DNA of 64,000 bases, from NCBI RefSeq assembly GCF_048544455.1, contig NC_133537.1, positions 311,153,738 to 311,217,737 of the forward strand, read 5' to 3'. This stretch comes from Silene latifolia. Its lineage: Eukaryota > Streptophyta > Magnoliopsida > Caryophyllales > Caryophyllaceae. Below the pieces are notes generated by a model that did not search any database, was not told the origin of the DNA, and was given only the letters and a program-made list of their open reading frames with translations. Positions 11,349 through 22,333 of this stretch are shown in pieces (the first letter of the stretch is position 1; every line of letters begins with the position of its first letter). Position numbers and translations under genes: made by a program.

Positions 11349-12953
11349 TTATTCGCACTTAAAATCGATGAAGCTTTCTCTCCTTTAAAGATCCGTCCTA
11401 ATAGCAAATTTCCGGACAAATCTAATAAGACCATTCTTTTCAGATGTTTTAGCCAATCAGGCATTGTTCTTGAAAGCATGTTGTTCTGAAGGTCTACCCA
11501 CTCCAAATTACAGCCACCGCAATTAATATGGTGTGGCAAAGATCCTATTAGAAAAGTAGTTGTGAGAAAGCTGGACATACTCCGACGGGAATTGATCATA
11601 AATTAAGAGATAAGTTTGATGGTTAACCTGTAAGTTTATTGTCGGCAAGTAGCAACTGATGAAGATGAGTGAAGTTCCATAGCCATTGGGGCAATTCTTC
11701 TGTGATACCAGTATGAGAAAGATCCAAGGATGTAATTTGTGTTTAGTTCCTTAACCATTGGAGAAACACAGTGTTTAGTTTACAAGAACTAGCACTAAGA
11801 TATTGAAGTTGAAAGGGAGGGTGCTGGGTGCGAGTTGGTACTCAAGTTGAGTTTGATATTGTTGAAATTCATACACATGAGACAATTCAGAGAGGTCACC
11901 AATTCGGGAAACGGTACCTTGGATGGAATTATATGAAATATCTAGATGCTCGAGCTTCGTTAAGTGTCCAAACATATTTGGCATCAATCCACTCATCCTA
12001 TTGTTTGACACATCGAAGTGTTTTAAAGCGGACAATTTTGTAAGAGATGCGGGAATTTCACCATGAAACTTATTGTGTGCTAGGTCTAAGTAATCAATGC
12101 TCCTCAAATTGCTTAGAGAGATTGGAACAGTGCCATTAAAGTTATTGCTATGGAGAGTGAGCGATTGAAGAAAAGGCATACTTTCAAGAAAAGATGGAAA
12201 AGGGCCTTCAAAACAGTTTATATCCAGATCAAGGTGTAGGAGAGTGGAAGTATTTTTTATGCGAACATATGATAGATGAGTGTTGTGTAGCGAACAATCA
12301 TATAGGCCGAGTACACGCAAACGAAGGAAGTCGAAAGACCACTTGAAGGGTGTCATATGCCTGGGACATGTTGATACCTCCCATGTCCAGATACTGCAAT
12401 TTCGAAAGACCAGATGCCCACTCAAGAGATTCTGGTGTATAAAGGGTGTATTCTCCAATATTACTCAGATCAAGTTGTATCAAGTTTGTGAGATTACCTA
12501 GTTTGTGAAGGAACTTGAGGAGAGAATCCAGCATTGGACAAGTTTAGGTATCTCAACTTGGTCATGGATCCTATAAATTCCGGTATCCGACTCCCAGTAA
12601 AGTTGAACCAGCTGAAGTCCAAGTAACTTAAATATTTTAGCTCCAATAAAGCTGAACTCAATTCATAAGATACTAAGAATGTTTTATAATAGGATACTGA
12701 ATTTCGAAGATCTAGCTTAGTAAAATCACCAGTGACATTTGTCACAGCTAACTCCATGCCAATGACAACATTCAAGACCAACCCATGAAGAAATGAGACT
12801 CTGCGAATCTCGGGTAAAGCTGTGTTTGAACTTTAACAAAGCTTCTAGTTCATTCTTTTTGCACATTATTGTCAAGCTTACGGATGAGTGGATCATCCGT
12901 AAAAGCATCCATGCAATAACTACGAAACATAATTTCATCTTCTTCATACACAC
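11349..12953 (-). pseudogene. Leucine-rich-repeat receptor-like protein (RLP) pseudogene
   Basis: Starting at 12953 (minus) there is a signal-peptide-like stretch. An LRRNT domain follows (ELEALLKFKHSFTRDSQSLI, SSWVGLECCHWHGVSCDKC). LRR units come next in at least four shifted frames: 12781-12494, 12534-12298, 12458-11775 and 11599-11349. Typical units are LEHLDISYNSIQGTV and LQSLTLHSNNFNGTVP. These features match Cf-type or disease-resistance-like RLPs, which perceive ligands at the cell surface. The transmembrane and C-terminal part is missing, and the copia LTR begins where the homology ends. Several frameshifts and stops make it non-functional. Confidence 0.85.
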
Positions 12954-13237
12954 TAAAGATAAATGTCAATCTTTTTGTTTTTAATAAGTTTGAAATTTAG
13001 TGGGGTGTATTGTTACGGGGTCTTATACGAGGCCAGGAAAAGAAGACCGACTCATGCTTTCAAACTAATCTGAAAAGCACTTCACACATGAAAGTCAAAT
13101 TTACTAAAATAACAACCGTATGAGGCAAAGTCATGGTCTCTTGTCTTCCTATGCCCCTTGTTAATATGTCACAATTTCACACACTATATGAATGAAAATT
13201 CTCAACGGTCTCTACCAGGTATGGAATATGACATATT
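12954..13237. other. Spacer between RLP pseudogene and copia remnant
   Basis: No gene recognised. On the minus strand it directly follows the copia RNase H stop, so part of it may be a decayed 3' LTR. Confidence 0.4.
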
Positions 13238-14625
13238 CTTAATCTCAATTTGGCGCGTGTAAGCTTGAAACCCTCAACTTGGTTAGAAGTTCATTAAATA
13301 ATATTTGTCCAAGAGCCTTTGTGAGAATGTCTTCCAATTGGTTTTACGTGTAGACGTAGCTTGGTTTAATCATGCTCTTTAGAATCTCATCTCGAATAAA
13401 ATGACAATCCACCTTTATATGCTTGGTTCGTTCATGAAAAACGGGATTGCGAGCAATGTATAGCACTAACTGACTGTCACATGAGAGCTCGATAGGTTTT
13501 ATAGATGTAATGCCAAAAAATTGTTATAAACCCTGGAGCCATTTGAGTTCACAAACCGTGTAAGCCATGGCGCGGTATTCTGCCTCGGCAGAAGAGCGAG
13601 ATACTATGGATTGCTTCTTTGTTTTCCAGGAGATCGGAGATCTGCCAAGAAATATGAGATAAGCAGATAGAGACAGTCGACTTGTTGGGCAGGTGGCATA
13701 ATCCCCGTCATAATAGGCATGTAAAGATAAGTCAATGTTGGAGTTAAATAATAGCCCTTGACCCGCATTATTTTTGAGATAACTGACAACTTCAAGAGCT
13801 ACGTGGCAATGGTCAATTTTTGGTGCATGCATGAATTGAGCAAGATTGTGAACGAAGTAAGTAAGTTCTGGTTGGGTGATGGTAAGGTAGACTAATCGTC
13901 CAACCAACCGGCGATAAGGCTGAAGATCGTTTACCAAAGGAGAATCTGAGAACGCAAGTCGATGATTGGGTTCCATAGGACATATATGGGTTTTGACCCA
14001 AGTAATCCGGCTTCGCTAAGTATGTTGAGAGCATATTTTCTTTGTGAGATGAAAAGACCAGTTTTATTACGAGCAATTTCCAAACTTAGAAAATATATTA
14101 AGGGACCAAGATCCTTCATATGGAAACAGGTAATGAGATAGGTTTGATATGGTTGATCATAGTAGAGTTATTTCCATAAATGACAAGGTCATCAACATAA
14201 CTAGGACATGTACCTCGGTGTCGGGCTTGGAGATGGAAAATAATGAATTGTCGTAAGGACATTGTATGAACCCATATGCGATAACAGCAGAGGCGAGTTT
14301 GGCGTACCAACAACATGGGCTTGGCAGAGACCGTATAAGAATTTGCGAAGACGACATACTTTCCCATCATTGGCATTTTGAAAACCTGGACTTCTTCGCC
14401 GAGATCGCCATGGAGAAAAGCATTATGTACATCCATTTGATGGAGATCCCAATTATTAGCGGCGACAATTGCAAGAAGAGTTCGGACGGTGACTAGCTTG
14501 ATTTTGGGAGTGAATGTTTCATTGTAGTCAATGCCTTTGACTTGAAGATTCCCCAATACCACAAGACGAGCTTTAAATCGTTCGATCATACCATCAGTGT
14601 AATACACAGATTTCAGAGCATAGTT
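13238..14625 (-). pseudogene. Ty1/copia pol remnant: RT and RNase H
   Basis: Reading leftward, the RT block is [20 protein letters not shown] and [19 protein letters not shown] (14480-14380). A catalytic YVDD follows near 14200 ([11 protein letters not shown]). Next come [20 protein letters not shown] and RNase H with SAEAEYRAMAYTVCELKWL (13590-13535). The end carries the typical [16 protein letters not shown] and LLTKL...LHAPN before a stop at about 13238. Frames change at least four times and stops are present. The right edge near 14625 passes into unrelated palindrome-rich DNA. It is a different subfamily from the plus-strand copy at 9233-11110. Confidence 0.88.
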
Positions 14626-14629
14626 GATT

Positions 14630-14731
14630 CGGTCGAGTAGGCTGTCCTCGACCGAGTGGCTCATCGAGTGTTTTGAGGTAGGCTACTACCTTAGGTGCAC
14701 TCGGTCGAGTATGTATGCTACTCGACCGAGT
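14630..14731. repeat. CTCGACCGAG palindrome cluster (variant form)
   Basis: Five occurrences of TCGAG-type half-sites or CTCGACCGAG / CTCGGTCGAG palindromes lie within about 100 bp. They are the C/G variant of the CTCGATCGAG clusters found in the gypsy LTRs to the right. The host element is not identified. Confidence 0.6.
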
Positions 14732-14816
14732 GCCCGGTTTGGCGAGTTGTTTTTCCGCGGCTTTGATTAAAATGGTTAGAGAAGTATATATAGTGTGATA
14801 ATCAGTTTCTAATTGT

Positions 14817-15044
14817 AACACCCCCCATATATCAAAGTGTCTTACCAAGGACCACCTTAGCATATAAGGGTGCTACCATCTCGGTTGCCTGAGGTAGTGC
14901 GCATCATTGTAACCATGATGAAACAACTTTATTTAAACAACCTAAAGAAAAGGTTACAAGACTCGACTCCAAAACGTACAACCAAAACTAAAGGTCATAA
15001 ATCTACACTCAGCTACAGCTAAACGACGAAACTAGTTGACACGG
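14817..15044 (-). mobile_element. Ty3/gypsy LTR fragment (3' end of LTR)
   Basis: This starts TGTAACACCCCC on the plus strand. It shares the phrase AGCATATAAGGGTGCTACCATCTCGGTT with the LTR at 48718-50012, so it is the distal end of a related minus-strand LTR. It is cut at the Tat1 insertion point. Confidence 0.6.
15040..15044. repeat. Tat1 target-site duplication, left
   Basis: CACGG directly before the TGTGGACAGC end of the left LTR. The identical 5 bp directly follow the right LTR at 34353-34357. Confidence 0.92.
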
Positions 15045-15767
15045 TGTGGACAGCGGGGGGCCCACGGGGACGCTTGGGAGGAAGAGAACAAGCGTTTGCA
15101 TTTTTGTTGGAGTCGCCACCAATTTTTATAGGAAATTGGAACCGTTCGAATACCTCGTGTCATGTCTAGACACAAAGTAAAGAAATGAACACTAAGCAAT
15201 CGTTACCCTTAGCATTCTATGTCTAGAATGACTCTCGTGGATGCCAATGAACACGGGTGCTCATGGAGATCTGGAGTAAGGGGTGAGGGTACGTATTAGG
15301 AAGCTCTTTTAATCGAACACCTAATCCCGCCCGCCTCGATAACGGCCTCTACTAATGATTAGGGACATCATTTATACTCGATATATCATCGGCTATATGC
15401 ATGCAATGCAACATCCAAGTTTTAATCCTAGCATGTTAAAATTAACTAAGTCGGTAGACACGTAGTTTACCATACAATTTAATGTCGAAGTAGGATTTAA
15501 TGCTCAATTACATGTGAAAGCATACAAATGATACAAGAAATATGATAAATGCAATAAAAGAAAATTACAACAATGAAAATTACAATAATTACATCGGATT
15601 AGGCGATTTATGTCGAAAATACCTTTAAAACGGATAATTTGAGAAAACGAATAAAAGAATAAATCAACGATCAAATCAGAAGGTGATAATACGAATAATA
15701 GTTAATTATACGTACGCTAAATAACTAAGTCAAGGCAAAAACGGAGTTCAGGGACAAAATTCAACTC

Positions 15768-15828
15768 GGAACAGGTGCAGTAGAGCTGCGTCTCTTGGAA
15801 TAGGCGCAGCAGTTGCTGCGTCTGTTCC
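15768..15828. repeat. GAGGCGCAGC dyad module, LTR copy 1
   Basis: Two inverted-repeat units in tandem: (G)AACAGGTGCAG...CTGCGTCTCTTGG and AATAGGCGCAGCA...TGCTGCGTCTGTTCC. The same block lies at 32654-32715 in the other LTR, where the first unit is better preserved (AACAGGCGCAGCA). Confidence 0.75.
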
Positions 15829-16380
15829 TGACCTGAATTCTGGCTGTGAAGCCGGAATTGCGTGTTGTTAACACTCATTGGTAAATTTAATGATTGATTA
15901 AATTATTTACTCGGATGAAAATGATTAGTGGATTATTTACATGTGATTGATGGGTCATAAAGCAATAAAACACGGATGAGACGGAGTTAAAGGAATTAAT
16001 TACATGAAAGAATGATTGATTAGTGACATGGGTGAATGAAATAAACTAAACATGATGAATTAACGATAAATCAATGACGAATATGACAATAGACAGATGA
16101 GAATATATCAAAGAGTCGAATTACAGAAACTCAATATGAACAAATCGAATTTCTATAACCCGGGTTGATTTTAATGACGAAAACCCGCAAATATGAGATT
16201 ACTTGGGATTTAAGTCGGATTTATGATGAATAAAACGTGTTAAAGATGATAATTAATATACATGTGAGGTTAGGATGCTATTATATCAAAGAATTGACGA
16301 AAACAAACGAAAACAAATCAAACAAATGAATTACAGAGGACGAAGGAAGAAGAAAAGAAGCAGGAACTGCGGCAGCCTCA

Positions 16381-16440
16381 CGAAGAGGAGCAGCAGGTAC
16401 TGCGCTCCTTCGAAGAGGCGCAGTAGTTGTTGCGTCTTTT
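16381..16440. repeat. GAGGCGCAGC dyad module, LTR copy 2
   Basis: CGAAGAGGAGCAGCAGGTAC then GCTCCTTCGAAGAGGCGCAG and TTGTTGCGTCTTTT: two dyads back to back, the first degenerate. The equivalent in the right LTR is 33268-33327. Confidence 0.7.
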
Positions 16441-16877
16441 CTCGACGTCTGTCTACTGGAAATCCGTAAAAAGAGGTTTTAAACAAGGCTTTAGATATCG
16501 GTTTTAATTGGTATTTTCGACATAAACCTTACATTAGTGATACAAAAAAGTAAATACAATAATAAAAGAAGGATTTACACCCTCAGACTTACATGTTGAC
16601 AAAACGAGAAGGACTAAGATATCGATTAATGATGCTCGACGCGAATGTAAAGAAAGTGCCCTCGTGAGAGGAAAACGATTAGATTAATTAAGTTGATTAT
16701 GGTGGAGTTGGTAAAATTGGTCGGTCATGCAAACGAGGCTGGTACTCAGAAGGATCCGAGCTTACGTGGTCGAATGTTCAAGCATGGAGACGCCAAAAAG
16801 TAAGAACAAAGGTCTAGAATGCAAAGGGAGATGAGAAGGGCGGACACTCGCGTGAGAAATATGAGGAGCGAAGGCTC

Positions 16878-16887
16878 CTATTTATAC
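16878..16887 (-). promoter_or_regulatory. LTR TATA box (3' LTR)
   Basis: GTATAAATAG on the minus strand, about 95 bp downstream (minus sense) of the dyad module at 16981-17048. It is the likely core promoter of the LTR. The identical site in the 5' LTR is at 33765-33774, the copy that would drive the element. Confidence 0.7.
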
Positions 16888-16980
16888 TAATCACGTGAAG
16901 GAATTAGGGTTTCGGAGACTCTTTGGAAGTGAATCTCGGAAAGATATGAAAAAGATACGAAAATTACGCAGAGAAGGACC

Positions 16981-17048
16981 TGGGAAGAAGCGCAGCAGTC
17001 ACTGCGTCTCTTGGAAGAGGCGCAGCACCTGCTGCGTCTGTTCCCAAG
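16981..17048. repeat. GAGGCGCAGC dyad module, LTR copy 3 (promoter-proximal)
   Basis: GAAGAAGCGCAGCAGTCACT, GCGTCTCTTGGAAGAGGCGC, then AGCACCTGCTGCGTCTGTTC. Two near-perfect dyads lie upstream of the LTR TATA box. The right-LTR copy is at 33868-33935. Confidence 0.8.
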
Positions 17049-17465
17049 TGATTTCCTCCTGCGGAAGAAAAATTTCCGTGTTTAAGTTATGGTAGGACGG
17101 AATAATTTGGTTTTCCTTAATATTTTATGTGAATATTACGGGAAATTGCTTGCCAAAGGATAAAGATTGTGAAATATTTATAAAATATGGAATAGAAATA
17201 TCCGGAACATTCCAGAACATTCTAACTCGGGATTCAACGGTTATCAGAAAATGAAGACGGTTTTAGGCCCGGACTCCAAATGTACTCTAATTACTGTCAA
17301 AACGACCGTATCGGCACGTAGATGACAACTAAGAGGTAGATATTAATATTTGAGCAATCACTTGACGATAAACTTACGAACTGTCACAAATCGTTCCGCG
17401 TAGCAAACATGCGGCCCAATCATCACCGGGTGGTTTGCGAGAGATGCAGAAATGAGGTATCTATA

Positions 17466-17482
17466 GAGCCCCCACTTTGACT
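17466..17482 (-). other. Tat1 polypurine tract
   Basis: The minus strand reads AGTCAAAGTGGGGGCTC directly before the LTR start. Tat2 has the same tract at the same place (56829-56844). It primes plus-strand DNA synthesis in this class. Confidence 0.8.
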
Positions 17483-17770
17483 GAGGCTTGGATAAGGCGA
17501 AAGTCAAAGTATAGCCATCAGGTCAATCGAAGGTTACAACCTGACGACTATGGTGACGTGAGGCGGCTCAAGGGGTCTAAGCCAAGGACCTGTCGTCGAG
17601 AACATTTTAGAGTCAGTCGACTATCAGGGAGGGTCGTTTAAAGTCCATTAGACTACGTAAGGAGGCTCGCCAGCCATAAGAAGAGACCATACCTGAAACT
17701 TCTTGAGAGACGCTTCCGGAGGTGCATAGGAGCTATTGAGCTAAGGTCAAGCGTGGGAGCTAAATAAGGT

Positions 17771-17942
17771 GAGTAGCAGGACACAGGCGGGAACTGCCGA
17801 GAGGAGACTGCTTGGGTAGTCTTCGATAAATAATTGTGAATAGCAGGACACAGGTGGGAACTGCTGAGAGAAGACTGCTTGGGTAGTCTTCGAGAAGTAA
17901 TTGCGAGTAGCAGGACACAGGCGGGAACTGCTGAGAGGAAAT
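17771..17942. repeat. 67-bp tandem repeat, about 2.6 copies
   Basis: TAGCAGGACACAGG starts at 17774, 17841 and 17908, a period of exactly 67 bp, with few differences between units. Retand elements are known for amplified tandem repeats in this 3' region. Confidence 0.88.
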
Positions 17943-18238
17943 AATGTTGATCTCCGTGTCTTGAGAGGGAAAGTATATCCGCTTACTCTCGTTATAACGA
18001 AGGCGTGTCGAAACACCTGTGAAGGAACGAATGTTCATTGTGACAAGCAATGGTCTTGGAAGCAACAAATAACGTGCAACAGTCTGCTGCTGGCTTGGAA
18101 AATGCGGGCCGGAACGAAAGAAAATCGTCAAACGGACCAAAAGGATAAAATAGCATCGGGGAAGAGGCGCACCAAAGATGGGCCCACGAATAACGAACTC
18201 ATAACGAATTTTTGAAAATTCGTATGGAGGGAACACAA

Positions 18239-18304
18239 GGAAGAGGCGCAGCAAGAGCTGCGTCTCTTGGAAGAGGCGCGGCGCTTTCGCGCGTCTATTC
18301 CCAA
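18239..18304. promoter_or_regulatory. GAGGCGCAGC dyad module upstream of PMD gene 1
   Basis: GGAAGAGGCGCAGCAAGAGC, TGCGTCTCTTGG, then AAGAGGCGCGGCGC and GCGCGTCTATTCCC. It is the same two-dyad block as in the LTR, about 130 bp before the start codon of the antisense gene. No clear TATA box follows it. Confidence 0.7.
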
Positions 18305-18435
18305 AGTGTATCTCCTGCGTAAAAACGCGATAATCAGAAGGGTTTGTGCTCATTATTTCGAAACATAATTCACACATTTCTCTCTCAAATCTTCACCATT
18401 TCCGCCAAGGTTTGATCCAAAAGCTTGCTTTAATT

Positions 18436-21400
18436 ATGACTAATCGAGGTATGTGTCTCATTCTTGCATTAATCTTCGGTATTTGTCCAATTTTGGATCG
18501 AAAATCTTAGGGTTTATGACCCAATTGATCGAAAATTTGGGGCTTTTCCCCCAAATGCATTTGCCTTGTGAAATTGACATTAGGAATGGATAATTGGTAG
18601 TATAAGGAACATAACCATGTATTTGTCTCGAATTTTCGTTGAGTTTTGAGCATTTGAGTGGAATTTGAGACGGTTTCACAGCTAAACCGTAAATTGCTTC
18701 GAAAATAGCCTAAGGATGTCCCATTTGTGATGAAACTTGATATTTGGGATCCTTGAATAATGGATAAACTTCCTACCATCTCGGAATTTTGGTTTGTGAC
18801 GGCTTTTTCAGGACACTTTTTAGGGCATAATCGCCGTTATAACGAAATGCTGCCGAAATTTTGACTCAAACCCGGAACTAGGCTTCAAATTAGGCTTGAA
18901 TTGACCCAAATTACCACATGAGTGATCGGGTTTATGAGAATACGGCCAAAGATGGCGAGAAAAGAGCGATTTCAGGGTTTCCGAAGGCTCGAAAATCCCT
19001 TAACTAAGGCTTGTCGTCACGTGACGCGGCCTAAATTTGCTTTAATGATGCAGGTGACGTGGCTTCTACTTCTGGGAGGACTCCCATGGAGATAGACGTT
19101 GCTGCTGTTAAGGAGGCTTTAGAGCAGGCCTTCACCGCTGCGGTGATGGCTGTTGGGGATGAGGTCCATGAGGAGGAGGCTGTCGAGAAGGAGGAGGCCC
19201 CGAGACGGGCCAACGTTGGGCGAGGAGGTCGTCAGCTGAGAGGAGCTCCGGCGTGGGCTGAGACCTGGGAGAGTAGGCACTTGCTGTGGGCTGCAGAGGG
19301 TCACCTGTCCTACATGACGGTGAAGAGTTTGGTAAATAGGAATTCACTACTCATCAGCCATCTTCTTTCATTCATTTGTTCACATCTCTTTGAATTTTCA
19401 TTCAAAACTAAAGATAGCTTTTGTTTCAAATCATAATAAGAGGCCGGGAATATCAGGTCGTTCTCGGGCTACACGACAGCGATGGAGCACTACGAGCGGC
19501 TGTCGGCGGAGGAGCGCGCCATGATCGAGCGCGGAGCGTTCGGTTCTTTGGTGCAGGCCTGGAGGGGTATCGCGAAGAGGAAGCTTCGGGCTAACCTTAG
19601 CCTGGCCCGCGCTTTCTTGGACCGATTCTGGGACACGACTTCCACATTTCACATGCCTTTTGGCGAGGTGGGAGTCACTCTAGAGGACTACGACATGATT
19701 TCTGGTCTGCCGTGTGGGACTGAGGCTGTGGAGTGGACGGAGACTGCCATGAGGGTGGACTCGGCCGAGGCTAGGGGGTTGATCGGCTGGAACTTGTCGC
19801 CGAGGGTCATCACGATCTTAGGGTTTGGTACCAGCTCCTATGTTCGAGACTACTTTGCGGGAAAGATCCCGTGGCCGGTGACGATTGACGGGAGGGAAAC
19901 GGCTCCTCCTCCTCGTCTGGTACCGAGCGGAGGGCTCGTTTGTGGCTCGGTGGTTTTCGTCTTCGATTTACCTTGGAGACAAGGGCGAGAGGCTATCGAC
20001 GAAGCTTCTTCCCTTCCTTTTCGACCGAGCTCCCTAGGGCGTTGGGGACCGGGGTCATTGCTGGTTTTGCGGTCCTCATCCGCTTCATGAGGGCCATGGT
20101 TCGTCCAAAGTTGATGGAGAAGGGGACTTCTCCGGCGCCGTCGGACCGGACTCTCTTTGGAGGTATGAACCTTCATTTAGATTAAAATCAATTCCTTTCC
20201 TTATCAAATTACGAAAGATCGTTATTAACTATCTTGCCTCGCAGGCGTGGGTGTACTCCTACTTCCCGGGCCTCGCGCCCAAGAGGACGGAGCTGCTGGA
20301 GAAGGCCTATCCCGTGGTGAGGGATTGGGTGATGTGCAGGACGAAGAGCAAGCGTTCTTCTCACGGTGTCTACCGGCGGGACGTGAACGCTCTTCAGCTA
20401 GACAGCGTAAGCATCTCACTTCTATTCATTTGCTTCTATATTGCTTTTAAATTGATCATAAGAATGATTCCTTTGTTTATCTTGTCCCAGTTGGTGCCCA
20501 GGCCTTGGGCGAAGTACGCTGGAGCGCCTCCTTTTGTGGCTGAGGTCCTTCGACCTAGGAGCTCGAGCCGGCTGCTGTTGAGGACGTCGATGGGTCATGT
20601 GTGGTACTTGGGCGAGCGCTTGGCTCGTCAGTGCTCTTGGGACGTGTTGACGGTTCCCATTGATCCTCCTAGGACGATGTTCAGGGAGCCTTCTGAGGCA
20701 GAGAGGGAGGCGGACTTGGCTGGCGCTAGTGGTGACGCCCTCCTTCTTCTTGGCGAGGACTACTCGGCGTTCCTCTACGGGAGGTTGGCGTACTGACCGG
20801 TAGTGGTAAGCATTTTTACCCTTCCTCTTTACTTGATTTTTTTGAACTATGATGAAGGATCATCGATTAATGAGAAACATTTTGACTTTGCAGGAGGTTG
20901 AGGCGGCGGGCATCGAGCCCCCAGAGTACCCCGAGACCCTCGAGTACACTGACGCGACCGGGAGGACGACGATCTCCGAGCTATGTGACTTCGACGTGGC
21001 TGTGACGGATGCTGGCCTGGACGACTGGCAGCATCTGATTCGAAGGGTAAGCCTCTAATTTTGTGTGATTTTTGTGTAAGAACACATTCGATTGAGTTTG
21101 TTCAATTATTGAGAACTTCTTTTTGAAAATGCAGGTCGCGGCGTCTCGGTTCGTGGCATTATGGAGGGTGGCCAATCGGCTGCGAGCTACTGCCATCGAG
21201 GCACTTGTCGGCGGTCTAGGTCGTCAGGTATGAACCTTGTGACTGTTCTATTTTTTGAATTTTGATTTTCCAAATTTTCTTGAAACGATTGACATGAGCC
21301 AATTTTGTTGTTTACAGTGTGACCGCGAGCTGGAGGGAGAGTTGACCCAGTCTCGGGAGGAGACAGCTCGCTTGTTGAGGGAGCTCGAGGTTCGAGACGC

Positions 21401-21455
21401 CGAGATTGCTGCTCTTGCGGCAAGGGTTGCAGAGCTGGAGGGCGACCAGCAGTAG
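18436..21455 (+). pseudogene. Antisense plant-mobile-domain (PMD) gene 1 of Tat1, eight exons
   Basis: My exon model is 18436-18448, 19054-19331, 19443-20162, 20245-20406, 20491-20805, 20894-21046, 21135-21227 and 21318-21455. All introns are GT-AG. Exon 1 ends after the first base of a codon completed by exon 2, and later junctions keep phase. The domain begins in exon 3: MEHYERLSAEERAMIERGAF, then FHMPFGEVGVTLEDYDMISG, a PMD hallmark. Exon 4 gives AWVYSYFPGLAPKR and exon 5 gives MGHVWYLGERLARQCSW. The last exon is a Glu/Arg-rich coiled coil. Damage: frame changes in exon 3 after about 19930, and a TGA at 20794-20796 where a Trp is likely. PMD proteins relate to host MAIL-type proteins and to transposase-linked genes. 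Its job in the element is unknown. GC content is higher than in the flanks. Confidence 0.72.
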
Positions 21456-22142
21456 TTTTGTGTAGTTTTTGTTTGTTTGTTGGCCGAATTTTGCACAGTT
21501 GTACATTTTGGACCTTCATTTTGAACATTCTGGACTTTGTTTGGGGCTCGAGCCCGCAGTTTGTTGTACATTTCCCTTTTTGGTTGTATATATGATGGCC
21601 TGAGTGCCTTTGCTGCTGGGTTGCGTTGCTTATGTCTGCAGGTTAGCTTTGAACAGGTTTGGTAGATGACGGTTTATGCCGTCATGCCGCCGAGATTTAC
21701 ATAGAAATCACGCAAAACATACATTTGTATATACATATGGCCTTAATTAGCGCAAAACGAAAGACTCAAAAAATGCAAAAGCAAAAATTTTGCCAAAAAT
21801 TTGCCGGAAATGACCGGACGGTAGGGAGGGTTACCCCCTAAAAAAAAAGAAAAAACAGAAATCTATAAGTTAGAAGAAATGAAATAAATGAAGTAAATGT
21901 AAATTGAAATGAGAATTATTTCCTAAGATGAAAATGAAAATTATTTCCTAAAATGAAAATGCGCAAGTGTGGTAAAATGTCAAAAATGTCGATGTCGCCT
22001 CGAAATGCGTGCCCGCGGGATTAGGAAACCTGAAACATGGTATTTTTCGCGTATTTACCAAAACAATAACCCGTAGGAATAGGAAATTATTCGTCATGGA
22101 ATTAAGAAAGATCCAACGCGGAAAATCACAGAAGTGAAGCTG
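21456..22142. other. Spacer between the two antisense PMD genes
   Basis: It probably contains the 3' UTR of gene 1 and upstream sequence of gene 2. No coding sequence or repeat is recognised; a short A-run lies near 21840. Confidence 0.45.
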
Positions 22143-22209
22143 AGGAAGAGGCGCAGCATGAGCTGCGTCCCTTTGAAGAGGCGCAGCCAGTGCTGCGCCT
22201 GTTCCCAAG
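22143..22209. promoter_or_regulatory. GAGGCGCAGC dyad module upstream of PMD gene 2
   Basis: AGGAAGAGGCGCAGCATGAG, CTGCGTCCCTTTGAAGAGGC, then GCAGCCAGTGCTGCGCCTGT and TCCCAAG. It lies 30 bp upstream of the gene's TATA box and ends with the same GTTCCCAAG phrase as the LTR module. Confidence 0.78.
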
Positions 22210-22238
22210 TCGTTTACATTCGACGGATTTTGGAAACA

Positions 22239-22248
22239 GTATAAATAG
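22239..22248 (+). promoter_or_regulatory. TATA box of PMD gene 2
   Basis: GTATAAATAG, identical over ten bases to the LTR TATA box on the other strand, 86 bp before the start codon. A leader TTCACACAATTCTTCCGTCT follows. Confidence 0.7.
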
Positions 22249-22333
22249 AAACGTCGATGGAGCTTTTATTCACACAATTCTTCCGTCTCTTCTTCGCCTT
22301 ATTACATAAAATTCTCAAGATAAATTCTTCATC

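Larger units (their letters stand above)
15045..17465 (-). mobile_element. Tat1 3' LTR
   Basis: 2421 bp, reading TGTGGACAGC at the left and GGTATCTATA at the right on the plus strand. The right copy ends GGTATCTACA, so the terminal TG of the minus-strand LTR start has mutated to TA here. It contains three GAGGCGCAGC dyad modules and a TATA box. The short plus-strand frames inside it are not conserved genes. Confidence 0.92.
17483..18435. other. Tat1 3' untranslated region and PMD gene 1 upstream region
   Basis: Noncoding. It contains a 67-bp tandem repeat (17771-17942) and a dyad module (18239-18304). The segment 18305-18435 probably holds the 5' UTR of the antisense gene that starts at 18436. 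Its AATTCACACATTTCTCTCTC resembles the TTCACACAATTCTTCC leader of the second antisense gene. Confidence 0.55.

Noticed and set aside
16275..17095. Plus-strand frames rich in Arg/Ser/Cys in the Tat1 LTR (also 33124-33982)
   Set aside because: They read across the GC-rich dyad modules in an LTR, have no domain, and differ between the two LTRs by frame-breaking changes.
17760..18377. Minus-strand 205-codon frame before the first PMD gene
   Set aside because: It runs through the 67-bp tandem repeat and the dyad module; internal repetition explains its openness.
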